Shown here piece by piece: positions 51,984 to 62,757 of a stretch of 64,000 bases of DNA. Each line of letters starts with the position of its first letter. Position 1 is the first letter of the stretch. A model generated the notes under the pieces. That model saw only the letters and a list, made by a program, of their open reading frames with translations. It had not been told where the DNA came from and ran no database searches. Made by a program: the position numbers and the translations under genes. Source of the stretch: Mycobacterium hubeiense (GTDB taxonomy: Bacteria > Actinomycetota > Actinomycetes > Mycobacteriales > Mycobacteriaceae); contig NZ_PIZU01000009.1 in NCBI RefSeq assembly GCF_002838065.1, forward strand, positions 1-64,000. Reading direction: 5' to 3'.

Positions 51984-52897
51984 GCTCGTGCTCCGATCCA
52001 CAGCGCCGCCCCGATGACGGCAACCATGCCGATAATCCACATCGCCATGCCCTCGGGCGCGGGGCCGAAGCCGCCGAGGCCATACCCGCCGGGACTGGGC
52101 GTCTCAGCGGATTCGCGCACGTAGGCAATGATGTCGCGCTTCTCTTCCGGTGAGAGCTGGCGGTCGGAGAACTTGGGCATGTTCTGCGGACCCGTCAGCA
52201 TCGCGGTGTAGATCTGCGCCGGCGTGGCGTCGCCGAGGTCTGGGGCGTACTTGCCCGACGACAGGGCGCCGCCCTTGCCGGTGAAGTTGTGGCACGACGC
52301 GCAGTTGAGCCGGAACAGGTCACCGCCGCGGGCGACATCGTCGCCGAGAAGCGACTCTTCGGCGATGTGACCGTTCTCGTCGCGCGGCACGACCGGTCCG
52401 CCGCCGTTGGCCTGCACATAGGCGCCGAGCGCGTCGATCTGCGCCTCGTCGAAGATCGGTTCCTTCTCGGGCGCCTGCGCCTCGCCGCGCATCGCCGGCA
52501 TGCGCCCGGTGGACACCTGGAAGTACACGGCCGCCTCGCCGACGCCGATCAGGCTCGGCCCGCGATCGGGCACACCCTGCAAGTTCGCGCCGTGGCAGGT
52601 CACACACGAGGTGTCGAACAGCTGCTTGCCGGTGCGCAGCAGTGCCGACTGCGATTCATCGGCAACCGCCACTTGGGGTGTCGGCGTCAAGGTGGCCGCA
52701 AGACCACCGGCCACGGCCAGTCCGACCAGCAGCAGCAGTGCTGCTGAGAAGCGTCGGCGCAGCCGACGGCGCTTCACTGTCGCCGGCCTTCCGGCTCGGT
52801 CCAATGTCGCCGGCGTTCCGGCTCGGTCCAATGTCGCCGGCGTTCCGGCTCGGTCCAATGTCGCCGGCGTTCCGGCTCCGCGGTCCTTGTCGGTCAT
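51980..52897 (-). CDS. qcrC: cytochrome bc1 complex dihaem cytochrome c subunit
   Basis: About 305 residues from ATG 52897, with AAGGGG 4 nt upstream; an ATG at 52927 would overlap the ctaE stop and add ten residues. Two haem motifs, CVTCH and CASCH, a single N-terminal helix ([19 protein letters not shown]) and a C-terminal anchor ([19 protein letters not shown]). Before the first helix, three exact 27-bp repeats and two degenerate copies encode a repeated nine-residue RAGTPATLD unit, absent from the M. tuberculosis protein as I remember it. The stop overlaps the qcrA start. Confidence 0.94.
   Translation of the reverse strand: MTDKDRGAGTPATLDRAGTPATLDRAGTPATLDRAGRPATVKRRRLRRRFSAALLLLVGLAVAGGLAATLTPTPQVAVADESQSALLRTGKQLFDTSCVTCHGANLQGVPDRGPSLIGVGEAAVYFQVSTGRMPAMRGEAQAPEKEPIFDEAQIDALGAYVQANGGGPVVPRDENGHIAEESLLGDDVARGGDLFRLNCASCHNFTGKGGALSSGKYAPDLGDATPAQIYTAMLTGPQNMPKFSDRQLSPEEKRDIIAYVRESAETPSPGGYGLGGFGPAPEGMAMWIIGMVAVIGAALWIGARA
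52778..52877 (-). repeat. 27-bp minisatellite inside qcrC (in frame)
   Basis: Three perfect tandem units at 52797-52823, 52824-52850 and 52851-52877, plus a partial copy with one mismatch at 52778-52796. Because the period is a multiple of three, copy-number change only adds or removes nine residues (RAGTPATLD) in the cytoplasmic N-terminus. Confidence 0.9.
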
Positions 52898-52923
52898 CGA
52901 ACCCCTTCTCATCGGTGAGCCGG

Positions 52924-54686
<1,763 letters not shown>

Positions 54687-56502
54687 GCCTTCGATCGCTT
54701 GCTCGGCGGCCAGCCGTGCCGAGCGGGCGGAGGCGGCCCATGCCGTCCACCGACCCGCAGATCCGACGGGCGACGCATACCCGGGTTCGGAGCGCACGAT
54801 GCGCACCCCCGGCTCGGCCAGCCACCGCGCGATCAGCGCCGTCTCCTCCACCAGCGCCCCGCCCAACGGCGCCGACGCCGGCAGGATCACTTGCGCCCCA
54901 GCGCAAATCGCGTCGACGACGGGCATCGGCGGCACTCCCCGTGGCGCCGTCCCCGCGGCCGCCAACTGGCCGTGTCGGACCACCGCTAGGTGCCACCCGC
55001 CGCTGCCGTCCGGCCGTGCCGCCACCAGCTCGGTGACGGCTGCCAGCGCGCGCAGACGCTGACCGCGCCACAGCACGTCGATCGCTGCGGCCGCGTGGTC
55101 GCGCAGCCGCGCCGCGGTCTCGTAGCGGTTGGCCGCCGCGAGGTCGGTGATTCTCGCCAACGCCGCCGCCAGCACGTTGCTGTCGTGGCCGTCGATCAGC
55201 ACCCTGGCCCGTTGCGGGCCGCACGCGTAGCCGGCCGCGTCGACGTCCTGCGGCGCCGGACACGGCGACAGTTCGCGTTCCGGGCATGCGTGCAGCGCTT
55301 TTCGATTCAGCCGCTTGGTGCAGGTGCGTACGCCGGTAAATCGGGCCAGCAACTCCGCCGTCTCGACCGCTTCGGCGCGAGAGCGAAACGGACCGACGGC
55401 ATGATCGTGCTTCGGGCCGCGAACTACCGAGAAGCGGGGGAACGGTTCGTCGGTCAGCACCAGCCACCACCAGCGGTGCGGAAACTTCGAGCGGCGGTTG
55501 TAGGGCGGCGCGTGCGCGGCCAGAAGTCGCAGCTCGCGCACCCCGGCCTCGAGAGCGTGCGCACATTCGACGTGGTCGACGGCGGTGGCCAGCGTGGCCA
55601 TCTCCTTGATGCGGGTGCGCGGGTCGGCGCCCGTGAAGTACTGACCGACGCGGCGGCGCAGATCCACGGCGGTGCCGACGTAGAGCACCTCGTTCGACGG
55701 CCCGCGGAACAGGTAGACGCCCGGGCGGTGCGGGAGCGCGTCGGCCAGAAACCGCTTGCGCCGCTGGGCCGGTGTCACGTCGGGCAGGTAGGCGCGAAGG
55801 TCGGCGTAGGTGTGCACACCCTGGTTGCCGACCCGCTCGATCAGGCCGTGCAGCACGTCGACGGTCGCCCGCGCATCGTCGAGCGCGCGGTGGGTGGGTG
55901 TGGTGGTGGCGTGGAACAGCCGGGCCAGCGCCGACAATCGCACGCTGGGCGCTTCGTCACGGGTGAGGACGCGGCGCGCCAGTTTGACCGTGCACAGCAC
56001 CGGTGGGCGCGGCCAGACGATCTGAGCGCGTTGCGCGGCGGCCCGCAGGAAGCCGATGTCGAAGCCGGCGTTGTGCGCGACCAGGACCGCACCCCGGGCG
56101 AATTCCAGAAACGTCGGAAGAACGCTGTCGATCTTGGGGGCATCGCAGACCATCGCCGTCGTGATCCCGGTGAGCGCGACGATCTGCGGGGGAATGCTTC
56201 GGCCAGGGTCCACCAGTGTGGCCAGCTCGCCGAGAACCTCACCGCCGCGCACCTTGACCGCGCCGATCTCGGTGATCGCGTCGGGATCGTCGCCGTTGGC
56301 CCGTCCGCCGGTGGTCTCGAGGTCGACGACGACGAACGTCGTCTCGCGTAGCGACAGCTCGGCCAGCGGTTCGACATCCGCGAAGCTCAGCTGACCCATG
56401 GTCGTGACGGTAAGCAGTCGGACCGACAGGCAGCGGTTGCCGCGCGGGGGATGTCGGTGGGTGCCGATACCGTGCGCACAACACCGAAAGAGAGGACGGC
56501 CG

Positions 56503-56736
56503 ATGGCACACACAAGTGACACGGGCGGCGACACGGGCACGGTGACCATCGACTGCGACGACTGTGCGGTGCGCGGTCCAGGCTGCAAGGACTGTGTGGT
56601 CAGTGTCCTGCTCGGAGTGCCCGAAACGTTGCTGGATGACGAGCGCCGGGCCCTAGAAGTGCTCGCCGACGTGGGATTGGCGCCGCGGCTGCGGCTGGTG
56701 CCGATTCACCGGAGCGGCAATTCCGGCGTCGCCTGA
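56503..56736 (+). CDS. small Cys-rich conserved protein, 77 aa
   Basis: ATG 56503 is preceded by AGAGG. The protein has a CxxC-x6-CxxC arrangement (Cys18, 21, 28 and 31: [18 protein letters not shown]) that could bind zinc or an iron-sulfur cluster, followed by a helical tail [27 protein letters not shown] in character. Similar short proteins occur beside the ripC locus in mycobacteria, from memory. Function unknown. It is divergent from the exonuclease gene. Confidence 0.75.
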   Translation: MAHTSDTGGDTGTVTIDCDDCAVRGPGCKDCVVSVLLGVPETLLDDERRALEVLADVGLAPRLRLVPIHRSGNSGVA

Positions 56737-56800
56737 CGACACGCGCTGGGTGCGGGCGTAGAAAAATCTGCCCTGACGGCTGTTAAATTTGCGTCTCCTG

Positions 56801-56830
56801 TTGGACAAGCCCGATGCCGTTTCGTAACCT
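56801..56830 (+). promoter_or_regulatory. sigma-A-like promoter of ripC
   Basis: TTGGAC at 56801-56806 and TAACCT at 56825-56830 are separated by 18 bp and lie about 60 bp before the ripC start, leaving a leader of about 50 nt with a GAAGGA ribosome site. Confidence 0.45.
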
Positions 56831-56888
56831 ATCTGAGACCTAAGAGCAGTTCGAGGCGGCTCATCACGCCAGTTGAAGGACGCAAATC

Positions 56889-58037
56889 TTGAGGCTCGAC
56901 CGCACGCACTGGGGCATCCGTGTTCTGAAGCGACCCGTTATCGGTGTGCTGGCGGCTTTGACTTTATTCACCGGCGTTCTCGCCGCGAATGTGCAGGCGG
57001 ACCCGGCCGATGATGCGCTGGCAAAGCTTCAAGAACTTTCCCGCCAGGCCGAGCAGACCACCGAGGCGATGCATTCGGCCCAGCTGGATTTGAACAACAA
57101 GCTGGCCGCGCAGCAGGCCGCCGAAGCCAAGCACGCTGCGGATGCTTTGGCCGCAGAGCAAGCCAAGGCGCAACTAGCAACGTTCCAGGCGTCGGTGAAC
57201 AGAGTTGCTGCCGCGCAATATATGGGTGGTCGCACCGACGGCTTGAGCGCCATCCTCACCTCCGATTCGCCGCAGCAATTCATCGACCGGCTGTCGGTAC
57301 AGCGGGTGATGGCCACCGAGATGTCGGCACAGATGGCTAGCTTCCGCAGCACCAGCGAACAGGCCGCACGCGCCGAGGAGGCCTCCGCCAAGTCGGCCGC
57401 CGAGGCGAAGACCGCCGCGGAGCAGGCCGCTGCAGTGCGCGCCGACCTGCAATCCAAGCAAAGTCGGCTGCAGTTGCAGATTGCCGTGGTGAAGTCGCAA
57501 TTCGAAGCGCTGAACCCGGCCCAGCGTGAGGCCCTGGCAGCGTTGCCGCCGGTTCCGCCCACGGTGGCGGCCGCCGCGCCCGGGGCGTTGCCACCAGCGA
57601 ACGATCCCTCCGTTTTGGCCGCCGCCCCCGGCGGTATCCCGCCCGGCGACATGGCCCCGGAAGCAGCCATCGGCGCGCCGGCCCCCGGTAGTGGGCATTC
57701 CTCCACCGTCATCCAGGCGGCACTGAGCCGCATCGGCTCGCCGTATTCGTGGGGTGGGTCCGGTCCGAACGCCTTCGACTGCTCGGGACTGGTGATGTGG
57801 GCCTTCCAGCAGGCGGGTATCTCGCTGCCACACTCCAGCCAGGCATTGGCGCGCGGCGGGCAGCCGGTGTCACAGGATCAGATGCAGCCAGGCGACGTCG
57901 TCACCTACTACTCCGATGCCTCGCACGCCGCGATCTACATCGGTGACGGGATGATGGTGCACGCCTCGACCTACGGGACGCCCGTGCGGGTTGCCCCGGT
58001 GAACAATGCGCCCATCTACAACGTCCGTCGCTACTAA
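56889..58037 (+). CDS. ripC: NlpC/P60 peptidoglycan endopeptidase RipC
   Basis: A 382-residue exported protein starting at TTG 56889, with GAAGGA 8 nt upstream. A signal peptide (VIGVLAALTLFTGVLAANVQA) is followed by a long coiled coil (about 40-225), a Pro/Ala linker, and the C-terminal NlpC/P60 domain. Catalytic residues are Cys in FDCSGLVMWAF, His in SDASHAAIYIGDG and His/Asn further on. It cleaves peptidoglycan stems; in M. tuberculosis RipC (Rv2190c) is activated by FtsX, which fits the coiled coil. The end overlaps the next gene by 32 bp. Confidence 0.93.
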   Translation: MRLDRTHWGIRVLKRPVIGVLAALTLFTGVLAANVQADPADDALAKLQELSRQAEQTTEAMHSAQLDLNNKLAAQQAAEAKHAADALAAEQAKAQLATFQASVNRVAAAQYMGGRTDGLSAILTSDSPQQFIDRLSVQRVMATEMSAQMASFRSTSEQAARAEEASAKSAAEAKTAAEQAAAVRADLQSKQSRLQLQIAVVKSQFEALNPAQREALAALPPVPPTVAAAAPGALPPANDPSVLAAAPGGIPPGDMAPEAAIGAPAPGSGHSSTVIQAALSRIGSPYSWGGSGPNAFDCSGLVMWAFQQAGISLPHSSQALARGGQPVSQDQMQPGDVVTYYSDASHAAIYIGDGMMVHASTYGTPVRVAPVNNAPIYNVRRY

Positions 58038-58824
58038 GCGGCTGCTGCTCGGGATCTTGCTGACCGAGCTGATTTTCGGGGTACTGCTCCTCGGTCAGCC
58101 CGCCGCGCCGCAGATCCCCCGCCTCGCGGCACCCGCTGCGCACACCACCTTCACCGGCGGCTCCACCACGCTGATGCTGCCCGATGGCCGCCGGGTGGCG
58201 CTGGTCGATCTGGGCGGACCGGACGCCGCGTCGCTACTGACCCGAGTCACCGCTGAAATCGCCGATGCGGCGAACGCGGTGACGGCGTTCTGGGGTCCTG
58301 ATTGGCCGCGTGAGGTGACCATCGCGGCCACCGCTACCGACGAGCAGTTCACCGCGTTGGCCGGCGGCGGGGCCGACATCGCCGCGGCCACCACCAAAGA
58401 ACGGATCGTCTTCGCACCGGGCGCTGCCGCGATGAGCAACACCGCGCTGCGAATCGTCTTGCGCCATGAGCTTTTCCACTACGCCACCCGCACCGTCACC
58501 GCATCAGACGCTCCCCGCTGGCTGACCGAAGGCGTCGCAGACTTCGTCGGCCGACCGCCCGTCGCAGCGCCGCGCGACGCGCAGGCGGTGTTGCCCACCG
58601 ATACCGAGCTGGACACCGCCGGACCCCTCCGCTCGCTGGCCTACGACCGGGCGTGGTGGTTCAGCAGCTTTGTCGCCGAGGTGTACGGCACTCCAGCGCT
58701 GCGGGCGCTGTATCTGCGGGCCTGCGGCATCGGACACACCGATGTAGGCACCGCCGTGCGCGACACGCTGGGCGCCGACCTCGACGAGGTGCTGAATCGG
58801 TGGCGCGCCTGGCTCACCCGCTAA
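58006..58824 (+). CDS. exported or membrane-anchored zinc metalloprotease-like protein
   Basis: A 272-residue protein with one N-terminal hydrophobic segment (LLLGILLTELIFGVLLLG). A HExxH motif, HELFH at residues 154-158, is followed by Glu175 in WLTEGVADFVG, the gluzincin arrangement of the peptidase MA-like families. The position matches Rv2189c, of unknown function. The ATG at 58006 lies within the end of ripC in another frame (32-bp overlap), suggesting coupled expression with a cell-wall hydrolase. A TTG at 58060 is an alternative start. Activity is inferred from the motif. Confidence 0.75.
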   Translation: MRPSTTSVATKRLLLGILLTELIFGVLLLGQPAAPQIPRLAAPAAHTTFTGGSTTLMLPDGRRVALVDLGGPDAASLLTRVTAEIADAANAVTAFWGPDWPREVTIAATATDEQFTALAGGGADIAAATTKERIVFAPGAAAMSNTALRIVLRHELFHYATRTVTASDAPRWLTEGVADFVGRPPVAAPRDAQAVLPTDTELDTAGPLRSLAYDRAWWFSSFVAEVYGTPALRALYLRACGIGHTDVGTAVRDTLGADLDEVLNRWRAWLTR

Positions 58825-58827
58825 TCT
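58822..58827 (+). promoter_or_regulatory. -10 element (TAATCT), leaderless promoter of pimB'
   Basis: The hexamer begins on the upstream gene's TAA stop and ends 6 nt before GTG 58834. Confidence 0.45.
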
Positions 58828-58833
58828 GACCGG

Positions 58834-59961
58834 GTGCCCCGGCTCCTGCTGGTTACCAACGACTTTCCGCCGCGACGTGGCGGGATCCAGTCGTACCTTT
58901 CCGAACTGGTGGACCAGCTGGAGTCATCCGGGTCGCACACGCTCACGGTGTACGCACCGAAGTGGAAGGGATCCAACGACTTCGATCGGGCGGCGCCCTA
59001 TGAAGTGGTCCGGCACCCCACCACGCTGATGCTGCCCGAGCCGAGGGTGGCCCGCCGGATGTGCGAACTCATCAAATCCCGTGACATCGACACGGTGTGG
59101 TTCGGGGCGGCCGCGCCGCTGGCGCTGATGTCGAGCCTCGCGCGTCAGGCCGGGGCAGGCCGGGTCATTGCCAGCACACACGGCCACGAGGTCGGCTGGT
59201 CGATGCTGCCGGTTGCACGAACAGCGTTGCGCCGCATCGGAAACGACACCGATGTGGTGACGTTCGTGAGTCGGTACACCCGAAGCCGGTTCGCCTCGGC
59301 GTTCGGGCCGCAGGCCGCGCTGGAGCATGTGCCGCCGGGAGTGGACGTCCAACGGTTCGCACCAGACCCGAATGCCCGCGCTGAATTGCGGTCGCGGTAC
59401 CGGCTGGGGGAGCGGCCAGTAGTGGTGTGCCTGTCGCGGCTGGTGCCTCGCAAGGGTCAGGACATGATGATCCGCGCGCTGCCGGTGATCCGGCAGCGCA
59501 TTCACGGCGCCGCGTTGGTGATCGTCGGCGGCGGGCCATACCGAACGACGTTGGGCCGGTTGGCACATCGCTACGGCGTGGCCGACCATGTGGTGTTCAC
59601 CGGCGGCGTGCCCGACGCCGAACTCCCGGCACACCACGCGCTGGCCGACGTGTTCGCGATGCCGTGCCGCACCCGCGGTGCCGGGCTGGACGTGGAGGGG
59701 CTGGGCATCGTCTATCTGGAAGCGTCGGCGACGGGTGTGCCGGTGGTGGCCGGACGCTCGGGCGGCGCGCCGGAGACCGTGATCGACGGCAAAACCGGTG
59801 TGGTGGTCGACGGTTGGAACGTCGGCGCAATCTCCGCCGCGGTCAGCGACATCCTCGCCGACCCCGACCGGGCATCGCGCATGGGTGCCGCGGGACGCCA
59901 GTGGGTGGTCGACAACTGGCAGTGGCCGCGTCAGGCCGCGCGACTGGCCGCGCTGCTGTAG
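58834..59961 (+). CDS. pimB: GDP-mannose-dependent phosphatidylinositol monomannoside mannosyltransferase
   Basis: A 375-residue GT4 glycosyltransferase with a GTG start. The N-terminal motif LLVTNDFPPRRGGIQSYLSEL and the nucleotide-binding GRAIVCLSRLVPRKGQDMMI-type block, here VVCLSRLVPRKGQDMMI, and the C-terminal EGLGIVYLEASATGVPVVAG mark it as PimB' (Rv2188c). It adds the second mannose to PIM1, making PIM2, at the inner face of the membrane. Converges on fadD15 with a 3-bp gap. Confidence 0.94.
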   Translation: MPRLLLVTNDFPPRRGGIQSYLSELVDQLESSGSHTLTVYAPKWKGSNDFDRAAPYEVVRHPTTLMLPEPRVARRMCELIKSRDIDTVWFGAAAPLALMSSLARQAGAGRVIASTHGHEVGWSMLPVARTALRRIGNDTDVVTFVSRYTRSRFASAFGPQAALEHVPPGVDVQRFAPDPNARAELRSRYRLGERPVVVCLSRLVPRKGQDMMIRALPVIRQRIHGAALVIVGGGPYRTTLGRLAHRYGVADHVVFTGGVPDAELPAHHALADVFAMPCRTRGAGLDVEGLGIVYLEASATGVPVVAGRSGGAPETVIDGKTGVVVDGWNVGAISAAVSDILADPDRASRMGAAGRQWVVDNWQWPRQAARLAALL

Positions 59962-59964
59962 CCG

Positions 59965-61761
59965 TTAGCCGTACAGCGCCTCGATGTCGTCGGCGAACTT
60001 CTCGGCCACGACCTTGCGCTTGACCTTCATCGTCGGTGTCAACTCGCCGGTGTCCTCGGTGAAATCGACTGGCAGAATGCGGAATTTGCGGATCTGCTCG
60101 GCCTTGGACACCGCCTGATTGGCCTCCTTGACCGCGAGGTCGATCTCGGCGATCAGATCGGGGTCGTTCGCCAGATCGGCCACCGACGCGCCGGCGTCCT
60201 TGCCGTTGCGCTCTTTCCAGCCTGGAAACGCCTCGGGGTCAATGGTGATCAGCGCGCCGATGAACGGTTTGGCGTCCCCGACGGCCATCGCTTGGCTGAT
60301 CAACGGGTGGGCGCGCAGCTGATCCTCCAGGATCGCCGGTGCGACGTTCTTGCCGCCCGCCGTGACGATGATTTCCTTCTTGCGTCCGATGATGGTCAAA
60401 AAGCCGTCGTCGTCGAACGCGCCGAGGTCGCCGGTGTGGAACCAGCCGTCGGAGAACACCTTGGCGGTCTCCTCCTCGTTGCGCCAGTAGCCGCCGAACA
60501 CCACGCCGCCCTTCACCAGCAGCTCGTCGTCGTCACCCAACCGCATGCTGTTGCCGGGCAACAACTTTCCGACGGTGCCGATCTTGAGGTCGTCGACGCG
60601 GTTCACCGTGATCGCGGCACTGGTCTCGGTCAGGCCGTAGCCCTCGTAGATGGTGAGCCCGACGCCGCGGTAGAAGTGGCCCAGCCGAGCGCCCAGCGGT
60701 GCGCCGCCGGAAATCGCCGCGTGGCAGTCGCCGCCAAGCGCCGCGCGGAGCTTGCCGTAAACCAACCGGTCGAACAGCGCGTGCTTGGCCCGCAGTACCA
60801 AACCCGCACCGCCGGTGTCCTGCGCCTTGCTCCACTCGATGGCGGTGTCGGCGGCGATCTCGAAAATCCGCCCCTTGCCGTCGTTTCGGGCATTCTGCTC
60901 GGCGGTGTTGTACACCTTCTCGAAGACCCGGGGCACCGACACCACCAGGGTCGGTTTGAACACCCCGAACATAGGCACCAGATTCTTGATGTCACTGGTG
61001 AATCCGAGCGTCACCTTGTTGGCGAACGCGGCAATCGTGATCGCCCGCGCCAGCACGTGGGCCAGGGGGAGGAACACCAACATCCGCTCGCCCTTGGCCA
61101 GCTGGTCGGGGAAGCACTCTTTGGCGCCGCGGATCTCGTACACCAGGTTGGAGTGGGTCAGCTGGCATCCCTTCGGGCGGCCGGTGGTGCCCGACGTGTA
61201 GATCAGCGTGGCGGGTTCGCCGGACTTGATGCCGGCCAGCCGGGTGTCGAGGTCTTTGGCGTCGACCGACTTGCCCGTCTCGGCCAGCACATCGAGTGCT
61301 TGGGATTCGGCGCCGTCGATGCGCAGCACCTTGCGCAGCTGGGGCAGTTCGCTCTTGAGCTGCTCGATGGTCTCGGCATGCGCATCGGTCTCGGCGAACG
61401 CCAGCACCGCGCCCGAATTCTCCAGCACGAACCGCACCTGTTCGGCCGACGACGTCTCGTAGATGGGAACCGTCACCGCGCCGGCCGCCAGGATCGCGAA
61501 ATCGATGATCGGCCATTCGTATCGGGTCGCCGACAACACCGCCACCCGGTCGCCGGGCGCCACCCCTTCGGCGATCAAACCCAATGCCGTCGAGCGGATT
61601 TGCTGTGCCGCCTGGGCACAGGTCACATCCGTCCAGGCGCCCTCGACCAGGCGCCGGAAGATCACGTGGTCGGGATCCTCGCGTTCGTGGTCGAACACGG
61701 TGCTGACGATGTTGTCGTGCTCGCCGACGGTGAACGATGCGGGAACACTGAACTCACGCAC
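59965..61761 (-). CDS. fadD15: long-chain fatty-acid-CoA ligase
   Basis: A 598-residue AMP-forming acyl-CoA synthetase, starting at GTG 61761. Motifs: [18 protein letters not shown] (P-loop), [62 protein letters not shown]. It activates fatty acids as CoA thioesters for degradation or lipid synthesis; the closest counterpart in position is FadD15 (Rv2187). Unlike the acyl-AMP ligase at 8344, it has the canonical TSGTTG P-loop. Confidence 0.94.
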   Translation of the reverse strand: MREFSVPASFTVGEHDNIVSTVFDHEREDPDHVIFRRLVEGAWTDVTCAQAAQQIRSTALGLIAEGVAPGDRVAVLSATRYEWPIIDFAILAAGAVTVPIYETSSAEQVRFVLENSGAVLAFAETDAHAETIEQLKSELPQLRKVLRIDGAESQALDVLAETGKSVDAKDLDTRLAGIKSGEPATLIYTSGTTGRPKGCQLTHSNLVYEIRGAKECFPDQLAKGERMLVFLPLAHVLARAITIAAFANKVTLGFTSDIKNLVPMFGVFKPTLVVSVPRVFEKVYNTAEQNARNDGKGRIFEIAADTAIEWSKAQDTGGAGLVLRAKHALFDRLVYGKLRAALGGDCHAAISGGAPLGARLGHFYRGVGLTIYEGYGLTETSAAITVNRVDDLKIGTVGKLLPGNSMRLGDDDELLVKGGVVFGGYWRNEEETAKVFSDGWFHTGDLGAFDDDGFLTIIGRKKEIIVTAGGKNVAPAILEDQLRAHPLISQAMAVGDAKPFIGALITIDPEAFPGWKERNGKDAGASVADLANDPDLIAEIDLAVKEANQAVSKAEQIRKFRILPVDFTEDTGELTPTMKVKRKVVAEKFADDIEALYG

Positions 61762-61855
61762 GATCTTGGCCTCTCGTGGTTGTTTCGCCGTTGCCGACTT
61801 CAGCCTAGTCGGCCGCCGACGACCAGGTCAGGCGCATGTGTGAAGCTTGTGGGCG

Positions 61856-62248
61856 ATGAACAGCATCCAGATCGCCGACCAGACGTTCGTCGCCGCCGAT
61901 CCGGCCGACGTCGGCCGGGCCGTCGCGGATGCCGCCAGCTGGCGGCGGTGGTGGCCGGACCTGCGGCTGACGGTGGTGGAAGACCGCGGTGAGGCGGGGC
62001 ACCGGTGGACCGTGACCGGTGCTCTTACCGGCACGATGGAGGTCTGGCTGGAGCCGATGCTCGACGGGGTGATCCTGCACTATTTCCTGCACGCCGAGCC
62101 GGCGGGCGTCGCGGCGTGGCAGTTGGCGAAGATGAACCTGGCCACGCTCAACCATCGGCGCAGGGTGGCCGGCAAGAACATGGCCTTCGAGATCAAGCGC
62201 ACACTGGAGGCGTCGCGCCCGGTCGGGGTCTCGCGCCTGGCCCGATAA
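61856..62248 (+). CDS. SRPBCC/polyketide cyclase-like protein (Rv2186c-like)
   Basis: A 130-residue START-like protein from ATG 61856 (a TTG at 61847 adds three residues). It starts SIQIADQTFVAADPADVGRAV, then ASWRRWWPDLRLTV and LHYFLHAEP, typical of the SRPBCC beta-grip and long C-terminal helix. These proteins bind hydrophobic ligands; the ligand is unknown. A second SRPBCC gene follows after 68 bp, and the two may be paralogues. Confidence 0.82.
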   Translation: MNSIQIADQTFVAADPADVGRAVADAASWRRWWPDLRLTVVEDRGEAGHRWTVTGALTGTMEVWLEPMLDGVILHYFLHAEPAGVAAWQLAKMNLATLNHRRRVAGKNMAFEIKRTLEASRPVGVSRLAR

Positions 62249-62316
62249 TGGGTCACAGCCATCGGGTGCCGGTAGATTTTCACACCTGAGGCTGCCTGCG
62301 GGCGGGAGGGAACTAC

Positions 62317-62757
62317 GTGGCGGACAAGACTGCGCAGACCATTTACATCAACGCCGATCCGTCGACGGTGATGGACGTGATCGCCGACATCGAGTCGTAC
62401 CCGGAATGGGTGAACGAGTACAAGCACACCGAGGTGCTCGAGGCCGATGAGAAGGGCTACCCCAAGACCGCCCGCCTGGAGCTGGACGCCGCGGTGCTCA
62501 AAGACACCATGGTGCTGACCTATGACTGGGGCAACGTCGACCGCGGCTCGGTGCGATGGAGCTTGGTGTCCAGTTCACTGCTCAAATCGCTCGAGGGGGA
62601 ATATCGGCTGTCTCCCAAGGGATCTGGCACAGATGTCACCTACGAGTTGTCTGTCGATCTGATCATTCCGATGATCGGGTTGCTCAAACGCAAGGCTGAG
62701 CGCAGATTGACCGACACCGCACTGAAGGATCTCAAGAAACGAGTAGAGGCTGAGTGA
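62317..62757 (+). CDS. SRPBCC family protein (Rv2185c-like)
   Basis: A 146-residue single-domain protein from GTG 62317. The order TIYINADPSTVMDVIADIESYPEWV, VLTYDWGNVDRGSVRWSLV and the long C-terminal helix MIGLLKRKAERRLTDTALKDLKKRV are the polyketide cyclase/START signature. A hydrophobic ligand is likely. Its TGA overlaps the inferred start of the ArsA-type ATPase gene by 8 bp. Confidence 0.88.
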   Translation: MADKTAQTIYINADPSTVMDVIADIESYPEWVNEYKHTEVLEADEKGYPKTARLELDAAVLKDTMVLTYDWGNVDRGSVRWSLVSSSLLKSLEGEYRLSPKGSGTDVTYELSVDLIIPMIGLLKRKAERRLTDTALKDLKKRVEAE

